A DNA stretch of 6,300 nt from an uncultured Devosia sp. (lineage in GTDB: Bacteria; Pseudomonadota; Alphaproteobacteria; Rhizobiales; Devosiaceae). The stretch is from the NCBI GenBank assembly GCA_913775215.1, contig CAJYKO010000445.1, positions 1-6,300 of the forward strand. The letters are read 5' to 3'. A model generated the notes under the pieces. It made no database searches, was not told the origin of the DNA, and saw only the letters and a program-made list of their open reading frames with translations. Of the stretch, positions 1-4,506 are shown piece by piece (the stretch's first letter is position 1; every line of letters begins with the position of its first letter). The position numbers and the translations under genes are program-made.

Positions 1-149
1 GATGCGGATTGCCCATCCGGTCGGGCGGGTCTAGCATCATCGAACTGTCACACCACATATCGGGTGACGGTTGGCAGGATCCCGAATGTCGGGGAATCGG
101 CTTTTGGGACCTTCTGCGTCGAACACACGACCGAAAGGAAGAAAAAGCC

Positions 150-722
150 ATGGCCTTGCGCGTTTCGGGAAAGAATATGGATGTCGGCGATGCTCTCCGG
201 GGCAAAGCGGAGGAACATTTTGAAGCTGTTGTCGGCAAGTATTTCGATGGCGGCTATGATGGACATCTGACCCTCACCCCCGATGGGATCGGCTATCGCG
301 CCGATTGCGTGGTGCATCTGGATAGCGGCGCGAGCCTGCAGGCGAGCGCTCAGGGTGGCGATGCCACTTCGGCCTATGAAGTCATGGCGCTCAATATCGA
401 AAAACGTCTGCGTCGGTACAACCGCAAGCTTAAATCGCATCGTCGCGGACTGGGCGCGGGCGATGACGAGACCGCGCAATATACGGTTTTCGGGTCCTCG
501 GACGATGTCGATGAACTCGATGAGGATTACGCACCACCGGTCGTCGCAGAGACCACAAAAAGCCTGCGCCAGATGAGCGTCGAGGAAGCCGTGATGGAGC
601 TCGACCTCTCGGGTCAGCAGGTTGTGATGTTCCGCCACGCTGGACATGGCGGCCTGAATGTGGTCTACCGCCGCGCGGACGGCAATATAGGCTGGATCGA
701 TCCGGCCTTGGGCGCAAATTGA
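150..722 (+). CDS. hpf: Ribosome hibernation promoting factor, long form (HPF/RaiA family)
   Basis: A 190-residue protein that in its family binds the 30S decoding centre and pairs 70S ribosomes into inactive 100S dimers in stationary phase. Residues 1-100 form the S30AE-type ribosome-binding domain, opening MALRVSGKNMDVGDALR and closing with the basic stretch KRLRRYNRKLKSHRR. An acidic linker (about 104-130, with DDVDELDED) leads to the C-terminal dimerisation domain (about 137-186, SVEEAVMELDLSG and FRHAGHGGLNVVYRRADGNIGWIDP). The length fits long-form HPF, not the short enterobacterial type. I chose ATG 150 because AGGAAG at 136-141 lies 8 nt upstream and homology begins there; the frame stays open upstream to position 9 but that part is not HPF-like. 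ptsN follows after 48 nt, the usual alphaproteobacterial pairing, often downstream of rpoN. No rpoN coding sequence is recognisable in 1-149, which holds only a weak CCCGA/TCGGG hairpin (81-93) and no convincing promoter. Confidence 0.95.
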   Translation: MALRVSGKNMDVGDALRGKAEEHFEAVVGKYFDGGYDGHLTLTPDGIGYRADCVVHLDSGASLQASAQGGDATSAYEVMALNIEKRLRRYNRKLKSHRRGLGAGDDETAQYTVFGSSDDVDELDEDYAPPVVAETTKSLRQMSVEEAVMELDLSGQQVVMFRHAGHGGLNVVYRRADGNIGWIDPALGAN

Positions 723-770
723 TGCGCCCTCCTGCCGTAGCAATGCTTAAGTAGAGCCCAAGGCAGATTT

Positions 771-1238
771 ATGGAATTGGCCGACATTCTGGCGGAGGAC
801 GCCGTACTTGACTGTACGGGGCTGACCTCGAAGCGTCAGCTGTTTGAGGTCTTGTCCGATAAGGCTTCTGAAATCACCGGCATGGATCGAAACGAGATCC
901 TTGCGTCCATCACCGGTCGCGAGGAACTTGGATCGACGGGCCTGGGGAACGGCATCGCCATTCCCCATGGCAAACTCAATGGCCTCAAGGATGTGACCGC
1001 CGTTTTCGCGCGGCTGGACGAGCCCATCGATTTCGATGCGGTCGACGACCAGCCGGTCGATGTGGTGATCATGCTGCTTGCGCCGGTCGGCGCCGGCGCA
1101 GACCATCTTAAGGCCCTGTCGCGCGTGGCGCGCCTCCTGCGCACCGAGAGCGTCATCGACCAATTGCGGACCGAAGCGGATCGCAAGCGGCTCTATGAAA
1201 TGCTGACGACTTCGCTCGAGGATAGCGCCGCCGCCTGA
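771..1238 (+). CDS. ptsN: PTS IIA-like nitrogen regulatory protein (EIIA-Ntr)
   Basis: A 155-residue single-domain EIIA of the mannitol/fructose type, the terminal phosphate acceptor of the nitrogen PTS (PtsP to NPr to PtsN). It has no sugar permease partner and acts as a regulator in the cytoplasm; known targets in other bacteria include potassium transport and sensor kinases. The phosphorylation site is visible as GIAIPHGK, with His66 as the expected phospho-acceptor. Other family signatures are SITGREELGSTGLGNG just before it and the LKALSRVARLLR helix near residues 107-118. Length and ends match the family. ATG 771 is preceded by a weak AAGG at 760-763. It lies 48 nt after hpf with no terminator between, so the two are probably co-transcribed; a strong hairpin terminator follows the stop. 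Confidence 0.96.
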   Translation: MELADILAEDAVLDCTGLTSKRQLFEVLSDKASEITGMDRNEILASITGREELGSTGLGNGIAIPHGKLNGLKDVTAVFARLDEPIDFDAVDDQPVDVVIMLLAPVGAGADHLKALSRVARLLRTESVIDQLRTEADRKRLYEMLTTSLEDSAAA

Positions 1239-1261
1239 TCGGCTGGTTCCTGCAAATTAAA

Positions 1262-1299
1262 AGCCCCGCCGACGATGTGCCGGCGGGGCTCTTTGTTTT
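1262..1299. terminator. Bidirectional rho-independent terminator between ptsN and the hsp20-DUF1150 operon
   Basis: The arms AGCCCCGCCG (1262-1271) and CGGCGGGGCT (1281-1290) pair perfectly over 10 bp with a 9-nt loop. On the + strand the stem is followed by CTTTGTTTT, which fits termination of ptsN. On the - strand it is followed by TTTTAATTT, which fits termination of the convergent DUF1150 gene ending at 1323. One element therefore probably serves both operons. Confidence 0.88.
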
Positions 1300-1322
1300 G
1301 GGAAGTGGCGCCGAGGAGCAGC

Positions 1323-1607
1323 TTAGTGCAGCGTGGCGAGCCCCAGATTCTGGTCACCGAGCCATTCGGTGACGGCATCGGCGCTGTCGGCCACCATCAA
1401 CGGTGTGCCATCAGCGGACATGACAAGCTGGTAAAGCTCATCGGAATTGAATTCGGCGTCGCTGATCATATGCGACAGCAGTTCCCCATAAACGGGCTTG
1501 ATATAGGCCACGGCGCTGCCGCCGAGCGCAGCGAATTGCGCCTCGGTCAGGTGCCGAAGCGGATGAGCCTCAGGGTTCAGGGCATCGATATTGCGTCTAT
1601 CCATCAT
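1323..1607 (-). CDS. DUF1150 family protein, small Hsp20-associated protein
   Basis: A 94-residue protein recognised as DUF1150 from LTEAQFAALGGSAVAYIKPV (about 20-39), the SADGTPLMVADS segment (64-75) and the short tail ending ATLH. The family is essentially alphaproteobacterial and has no established biochemical function. It commonly lies beside a small heat-shock gene, as here: it starts 17 nt after the hsp20 stop, with an AAAGGG ribosome site about 8 nt before the first of two adjacent ATG codons. Co-transcription from the hsp20 heat-shock promoter is therefore likely, and a role alongside Hsp20 in stress or proteostasis is an inference from that linkage. There is no signal peptide, membrane segment or cysteine. 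Either ATG (1607 or 1604) could be the start; I kept the first. Confidence 0.85.
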   Translation of the reverse strand: MMDRRNIDALNPEAHPLRHLTEAQFAALGGSAVAYIKPVYGELLSHMISDAEFNSDELYQLVMSADGTPLMVADSADAVTEWLGDQNLGLATLH

Positions 1608-1624
1608 TTTATTGGCCCTTTCTT

Positions 1625-2044
1625 TCAGAGCGATCGAATGTCTATTCGGCGGGCTAGCTTGGTTACGCGTGGACGCTCAAGAGCAATAACGAGCATTCCA
1701 TGGTTTAAAGTTGCATCTTTGACGATCATGCCATCGGCGAGCAAAAAAGTGCGCTGAAATTGGCGGGCGGCAATGCCGCGATGCAGGAACTCGCGCCCCG
1801 GCTCATCCTTCTGCTTGCCGCGGATGGAGAGCTGGTTGTCTTCGGTCATCACTTCGAGCTCGCTTTCGGCAAAACCGGCCACGGCGATGGAGATGATGAA
1901 CCGCTCGGCCCCATCGGGCTCTGCAGTGCGCTCGATATTATAGGGTGGGTAGCCATCCGCCGACCGGGCAAGCCGATCGATCCGCTCCTCAAAACTATCA
2001 AAGCCGAGGAGAAAAGGTGCGGAAAACACCGAAATACGCGACAT
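1625..2044 (-). CDS. Small heat-shock protein, IbpA/Hsp20 family
   Basis: A 139-residue ATP-independent holdase that in its family binds unfolding proteins and passes them to DnaK/ClpB. It is strikingly IbpA-like: YPPYNIE at 32-38 opens the alpha-crystallin domain (about 33-126), followed by VAGFAESELEV (55-65), LSIRGKQ, the FLHRGIAARQFQRTF strand region (86-100), and the LNHGMLVIALER element (113-124). The C-terminal IDI motif in ARRIDIRSL corresponds to the I-x-I tail used for oligomer assembly. An in-frame TTG at 2047 could extend it by one residue, but ATG 2044 is the better start because AAGGA (2057-2053) sits 8 nt upstream. It heads an operon with DUF1150. Upstream are a heat-shock-type promoter and a ROSE-like leader, so control by both transcription and RNA melting is predicted. 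The symbol ibpA would be reasonable, but alphaproteobacteria often have several paralogues, so I leave it blank. Confidence 0.95.
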   Translation of the reverse strand: MSRISVFSAPFLLGFDSFEERIDRLARSADGYPPYNIERTAEPDGAERFIISIAVAGFAESELEVMTEDNQLSIRGKQKDEPGREFLHRGIAARQFQRTFLLADGMIVKDATLNHGMLVIALERPRVTKLARRIDIRSL

Positions 2045-2110
2045 CAACGCCGTCCTTGTTTAGCCAAGCAACGATGCCGGCCGACCCAAAAGACTGGCAT
2101 CGGCTGACTG
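2045..2110 (-). promoter_or_regulatory. ROSE-like RNA thermometer in the hsp20 5' leader
   Basis: Read on the - strand, the leader can form two hairpins. The first pairs CGATGCC (2102-2096) with GGCATCG (2078-2072), 7 bp with a 17-nt loop. The second, just before the start codon, pairs TTGCTTG (2071-2065) with CAAGGA (2058-2053) around the loop GCTAAA. It locks the Shine-Dalgarno and contains the TTGCT/AGGA combination, including the G-G mismatch (2069/2054), that is the hallmark of ROSE elements upstream of Hsp20 genes. ROSE elements melt on heat shock and free the ribosome site. Only two hairpins are seen, so this would be a short member. The pairing is seen by eye; thermometer function is inferred from the family. 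Confidence 0.75.
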
Positions 2111-2116
2111 AGCCAG

Positions 2117-2144
2117 ATATGGGTGTTTCCCGCCTCGGTTCAAG
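2117..2144 (-). promoter_or_regulatory. Candidate RpoH (sigma32) heat-shock promoter of the hsp20-DUF1150 operon
   Basis: On the - strand, CTTGAA (2144-2139) is a perfect RpoH -35 core and ACCCATAT (2124-2117) closely matches the CCCCATNT-type -10, separated by 14 nt, within the accepted range. Transcription would start near 2110, giving a leader of about 66 nt that matches the extent of the ROSE-like hairpins. The agreement of promoter, leader and gene type makes this much stronger than the motif alone. Confidence 0.75.
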
Positions 2145-2149
2145 TCCGG

Positions 2150-2177
2150 AGGCCTTCAGCACACTGTTTAGAGGCCT
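2150..2177 (+). promoter_or_regulatory. Ribosome site of the glycosyltransferase gene within a small inverted repeat
   Basis: GAGG at 2171-2174 lies 6 nt before the GTG start at 2181 and is the best ribosome site for that gene. It overlaps AGGCCT (2172-2177), a second copy of which lies at 2150-2155; the two can pair as a 6-bp stem with a 16-nt loop and hide the ribosome site. Since AGGCCT is self-complementary this may be coincidence. No clear promoter for the gene is seen in the 136-nt divergent spacer. Confidence 0.35.
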
Positions 2178-2180
2178 ACC

Positions 2181-3032
2181 GTGACGCAGTCCCATACCAT
2201 TGCCGTGATCACCCCCGCCTTCAAGGCCCAGGATACCTTGGCGACCACGGTGCAAAGCGTGCTTGATCAAAGCTTTGAGGATTGGCAGCACTGGATCATT
2301 GCCGATGACGGCTTTGATTATGCAGCTTTTCTCGACGCTCGGGGGCTACGGGATGAGCGACAGGTTTTTCTGACGAGCGGCGGGATCGGGACCGGCGCAT
2401 CACGGACGCGCAATGTGGCGTTGGATCAGCTTGAAACGCCCTATGTCGCCATTCTCGATGCCGATGACCGGCTGAAGGTGGACAAGCTCGCGCGGTCTGT
2501 CGAGGCGCTGAAAAACGCTGCCATCGTGACGACGGCGCTCGATGTCATGACCATGGATTTTATGCATCTGCGTTATGTCGGGGATGGGCCGGATCGCGAG
2601 CTGACGCCAGGCGAGCACAAGTGGGTGAGCGTCTCGATGGATTCCATGGTGGTCTGGGACAGGACGAAGACCGATGCGCGCTATGATCCGACGCTGAGCA
2701 ATATGACCGATCTCGAACTGCTGCTGCAACTCTACCGGCACACGCCGCGCTCCGTGCATCTGGGAACGCCGCTCCACGACTACATCAAGCGCGATGGCTC
2801 GATGAGTAATGGCAAGGATGTGGCGGCGGGCATGATTGCCTCGAAAACGGAAATCCTGCGTCGGGTCGAGAGCGGGTTCTACGGCCTCTCCTCTGTCGAT
2901 ATCGCCGGAATTGCGCGGTTTTTGCGCGTGTCGCTCGCGGCGGAGGCAGCCTATGGCACCGCGCTTGCCGATCAGCCGGGTCTTTTGTTCGAAAACCATC
3001 TCGAACCCATGCTGGCCGCCGCTAGAGCTTGA
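2181..3032 (+). CDS. Glycosyltransferase family 2 protein
   Basis: A 283-residue enzyme with a GT-A fold at its N-terminus, expected to move a sugar from a nucleotide sugar to an unidentified acceptor, such as a cell-surface polysaccharide or lipid. Family 2 signatures are visible in order: VITPAFKAQDTLATTVQSVL (residues 9-28), WIIADDG with Asp42/Asp43 for nucleotide binding, RNVALDQLETPYVAILDADD with the DxD-type metal site at 93-96, and TDLELLLQL (176-184) at the place where the catalytic acid/base normally lies. There is no signal peptide or membrane segment, so it is probably cytosolic or loosely membrane-attached. The start is GTG 2181, preceded by GAGG 6 nt upstream; the family motif begins a few residues later, so an earlier start is not needed. 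It stands alone, with no other polysaccharide genes here, so substrate and pathway cannot be called. It diverges from hsp20 and converges with the small exported protein gene. Confidence 0.88.
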   Translation: MTQSHTIAVITPAFKAQDTLATTVQSVLDQSFEDWQHWIIADDGFDYAAFLDARGLRDERQVFLTSGGIGTGASRTRNVALDQLETPYVAILDADDRLKVDKLARSVEALKNAAIVTTALDVMTMDFMHLRYVGDGPDRELTPGEHKWVSVSMDSMVVWDRTKTDARYDPTLSNMTDLELLLQLYRHTPRSVHLGTPLHDYIKRDGSMSNGKDVAAGMIASKTEILRRVESGFYGLSSVDIAGIARFLRVSLAAEAAYGTALADQPGLLFENHLEPMLAAARA

Positions 3033-3033
3033 A

Positions 3034-3059
3034 ATAAAAAGGCGGCCACTGGGGCCGCC
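3034..3059 (-). terminator. Rho-independent terminator of the small exported protein gene
   Basis: GGCGGCC (3041-3047) and GGCCGCC (3053-3059) form a 7-bp GC stem with a 5-nt loop. On the - strand the stem is followed by TTTTTATTTC, a good U-tract, so it ends transcripts of the gene at 3396-3082. On the + strand the following bases are CTGATATCG, not T-rich, so termination of the glycosyltransferase transcript here is doubtful. Confidence 0.82.
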
Positions 3060-3081
3060 CTGATATCGCTTCGCGCTGAAA

Positions 3082-3396
3082 TTAGAGCGCGTAAAGCGTG
3101 ATCGCTGCGCTATCGACGCCATTGGCATCAAGACCCACGATCTGGTCGATCTGGAAACCCTGATCCTGCACGGTACGTGCGAGGGCGGGGTTATTCTTGA
3201 TCTTCTGCTGCAAGGATGCCGTATCGACATCAATAGCAAGCGAACGAGCTTCGGACGGGTTCACGGTGAGAACCGTGGCGTAGCGCGCTTCGTCAAGCAC
3301 CTGCACAGACGAATCGACCTGGAATGGGCTTGCCATGGCAGCGCCAGCAGAGGTGGCGAGAAGGGCAGCAACGGCAAAAGCCTTGATCGTACGCAT
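3082..3396 (-). CDS. Small exported protein of unknown function
   Basis: A 104-residue protein I cannot assign to a family. Residues 1-22 (MRTIKAFAVAALLATSAGAAMA) form a classic Sec signal peptide: basic start, hydrophobic core, and AMA before a likely cut at 22/23, leaving about 82 residues in the periplasm or outside. The mature part has no cysteine, no second membrane segment and no recognisable catalytic motif. It contains SVQVLDEARYATVLTVNPSEAR and ends in DSAAITLYAL. It looks like a small mixed alpha/beta domain, but that is a guess. The gene looks real: AAAGGAG lies 7 nt before ATG 3396, a terminator follows the stop, and a promoter-like TATATA (3448-3443) lies upstream. It is transcribed alone, opposite to its neighbours. 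A role in envelope stress or surface binding cannot be read from the sequence. Confidence 0.8.
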   Translation of the reverse strand: MRTIKAFAVAALLATSAGAAMASPFQVDSSVQVLDEARYATVLTVNPSEARSLAIDVDTASLQQKIKNNPALARTVQDQGFQIDQIVGLDANGVDSAAITLYAL

Positions 3397-3418
3397 AAGT
3401 ATACTCCTTTAAAAATTT

Positions 3419-3448
3419 CGCTCCGACGCTTGGAGCGTGTCCTATATA
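3419..3448 (-). promoter_or_regulatory. Possible -10 element and leader hairpin of the small exported protein gene
   Basis: On the - strand, TATATA at 3448-3443 could be a -10 element, although no good -35 hexamer lies 16-18 nt before it. Just downstream, CGCTCC (3437-3432) and GGAGCG (3424-3419) form a 6-bp hairpin with a 7-nt loop, followed by an AT-rich run and the AAAGGAG ribosome site. The hairpin would lie near the 5' end of the mRNA and might stabilise it. The promoter call is weak. Confidence 0.3.
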
Positions 3449-3556
3449 CGCAGAACCGCCGCATAAAGTTTCATGAATGTTCGGTAAGGCTGAACACCAA
3501 AATGTGGGTGATCCAAACGGGACGAATTTCGTAAGCCCGCGGACTGCGAGACGGCC

Positions 3557-3585
3557 TTGCCATTCCCGTGCATTCCCCCTATAGA
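3557..3585 (+). promoter_or_regulatory. Sigma70-type promoter for rpmI-rplT
   Basis: TTGCCA (3557-3562) and TATAGA (3580-3585) are separated by exactly 17 nt, a near-consensus housekeeping promoter. Initiation near 3592 would give a leader of about 90 nt ahead of rpmI. It lies where a promoter is needed, because the upstream gene runs in the opposite direction. Confidence 0.6.
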
Positions 3586-3597
3586 GCGCCATCTCCG

Positions 3598-3668
3598 GAC
3601 CGCCCGGCCAAAAGGCATGCCGTGGCGGTCTTTGAAAGCGATGGTCTCGCAAGAGCCCATTAAGACCA
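3598..3668 (+). promoter_or_regulatory. Structured rpmI leader, candidate ribosomal-protein control region
   Basis: Two hairpins fill the leader. The first pairs GACCGCC plus CGGC (3598-3608) with GCCG (3619-3622) plus GGCGGTC (3624-3630), 11 bp interrupted by one bulged T at 3623, followed by TTT. The second pairs TGGTCT (3642-3647) with AGACCA (3663-3668) and ends 2 nt before the AAGGA ribosome site (3671-3675). In other bacteria L20 represses its own operon through leader RNA structure. This leader could do the same, or act as an attenuator, but the family is not one I recognise. Confidence 0.45.
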
Positions 3669-3683
3669 ATAAGGACCCGCAAA

Positions 3684-3884
3684 ATGCCCAAGATGAAGAC
3701 CAAGTCCGGCGCCAAGAAGCGTTTCAGCTTCACCGCCTCGGGTAAGGTGAAGGCCGGCGTTGCCGGCAAGCGCCACCGCCTGATCAGCCACAACGCCAAG
3801 TACATCCGCACCAACCGCGGCACCAAGATCCTGTCCAAGGGCGACGAGGGTCTGGTGAAGTGGTACATGCCGTACAACCGCTAA
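3684..3884 (+). CDS. rpmI: 50S ribosomal protein L35
   Basis: A 66-residue highly basic protein of the large ribosomal subunit. The family pattern is complete: MPKMKTKSGAKKRF at the start, the central GKRHRLISHNAKYIR, and the tail GDEGLVKWYMPYNR. Length is typical. ATG 3684 has AAGGA 8 nt upstream. Codons are strongly biased to C-ending, as expected for a highly expressed gene. rplT follows after 19 nt. In many bacteria infC precedes rpmI in the same operon; here the upstream neighbour is an unrelated gene on the other strand, so infC must lie elsewhere in this genome. Confidence 0.98.
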   Translation: MPKMKTKSGAKKRFSFTASGKVKAGVAGKRHRLISHNAKYIRTNRGTKILSKGDEGLVKWYMPYNR

Positions 3885-3903
3885 GCTGGAAGGACACTAG
3901 AAC

Positions 3904-4305
3904 ATGGCACGCGTAAAAAGAGGCGTAACCGCCCACGCCCGTCACAAGAAGGTCTTGAAGGCCGCCGAGGGCTATTATGGCCGTCGCAAGTCGACGATCC
4001 GTATCGCCAAGCAGGCCGTCGAAAAGGCCGGCCAGTACGCCTACCGCGACCGTCGCGTCAAGAAGCGCAACTTCCGCGCTCTCTGGATCCAGCGCATCAA
4101 CGCTGCCGTCCGCGATCACGGCCTCACCTACAACCGATTTATCGACGGCCTCAGCAAGGCTGAGGTTGCCGTCGACCGCAAGGTGCTGAGCGATCTCGCG
4201 ATCACCCAGCCCGAAGCGTTCGCCGCCCTGGTCGCCAAGGCCAAGGCAGCGCTGGCGTATCTCGAAGGCGTGGACGCTCCGACCCACGCTCGCGTCACCG
4301 CTTAA
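3904..4305 (+). CDS. rplT: 50S ribosomal protein L20
   Basis: A 133-residue L20, an early-assembly protein that binds 23S rRNA and in several bacteria also represses its own operon. The N-terminal extension MARVKRGVTAHARHKKVLKAA and the YYGRRKSTIRIAKQAVEKAGQYAYRDRRVKKR stretch (24-55) are diagnostic. The globular part follows with LWIQRINAAVRDHGLTYNRFIDGL (60-83) and VDRKVLSDLAI. The tail after about residue 117 is Ala-rich and variable, as is usual in alphaproteobacteria. AAGGA at 3890-3894 lies 9 nt before ATG 3904. It is translated with rpmI from one transcript, and a hairpin terminator follows the stop. Confidence 0.98.
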   Translation: MARVKRGVTAHARHKKVLKAAEGYYGRRKSTIRIAKQAVEKAGQYAYRDRRVKKRNFRALWIQRINAAVRDHGLTYNRFIDGLSKAEVAVDRKVLSDLAITQPEAFAALVAKAKAALAYLEGVDAPTHARVTA

Positions 4306-4344
4306 GCTACCCCACCTCGCTGAGGTCAAATTTGCGCCTTGCGC

Positions 4345-4379
4345 CGCCCCCAAAGGGCTGGCGCGGGGCGTTTTGTTTT
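4345..4379 (+). terminator. Rho-independent terminator after rplT
   Basis: CGCCCC (4345-4350) pairs with GGGGCG (4365-4370), followed directly by TTTTGTTTT (4371-4379). Further GC pairing within and around the 14-nt loop offers alternative stems. The T-tract runs into another small perfect hairpin, TTGGTC (4378-4383) with GACCAA (4390-4395). No convincing separate promoter for pheS is seen between here and 4506, so partial readthrough may feed pheS. Confidence 0.75.
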
Positions 4380-4403
4380 GGTCTATAGCGACCAAGCCCG
4401 ATG

Positions 4404-4492
4404 AGACCTCCTGGTGAGCCTGTCGAACCACGAGGTCGGGTACACGAAATACGGCCACGACCTCGTCCTGCGACAGGCTCAGGATGAGGTCT
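4404..4492. repeat. Inverted pair of 35-nt REP-like palindromic units
   Basis: Unit 1 (4404-4438, +) and unit 2 (4458-4492, inverted) are both 35 nt and agree at 29 positions, sharing AGACCTC, TGAGCCTGTCG and ACGAGGTCG. They are separated by 19 nt, so the whole block can fold as one long imperfect hairpin. Each unit is also a hairpin by itself: GGT/ACC in unit 1 is replaced by CCT/AGG in unit 2 at the same stem positions. The TGAGCCTGTCGAA-type core resembles dispersed intergenic palindromes I know from alphaproteobacteria, so this is probably a REP doublet. The block ends 3 nt before the weak GAGAG ribosome site of pheS (4496-4500). Confidence 0.8.
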
Positions 4493-4506
4493 ACTGAGAG
4501 TTTCCG

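Noticed and set aside
71..117. Possible sigma54 (-24/-12) or sigma70 promoter before hpf
   Set aside because: TGGCA at 72-76 has no GC at the required distance, and TTGGCA at 71-76 has no acceptable -10 hexamer 16-18 nt downstream.
9..149. In-frame upstream extension of hpf starting at 9
   Set aside because: The added residues do not look like HPF, and the family start with a good ribosome site is at 150.
48..743. A 231-codon open frame on the - strand antisense to hpf
   Set aside because: It mirrors the hpf coding sequence and has no ribosome site or family features of its own.
2131..2155. GGTTCAAGTCC resembling a tRNA T-arm
   Set aside because: No matching acceptor, D or anticodon arms can be built around it; the TTCAAG is better explained as the -35 element (CTTGAA) of the heat-shock promoter on the other strand.
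3041..3059. Hairpin as a terminator for the glycosyltransferase gene
   Set aside because: The + strand has no T-tract after the stem; the T-run is on the - strand, so it belongs to the exported protein gene.
4152..4166. CTCAGC/GCTGAG hairpin inside rplT
   Set aside because: It lies in well-conserved L20 coding sequence and needs no explanation beyond codon choice.
4404..4492. CRISPR array
   Set aside because: There are only two units, in opposite orientation, with one 19-nt spacer and no cas genes.
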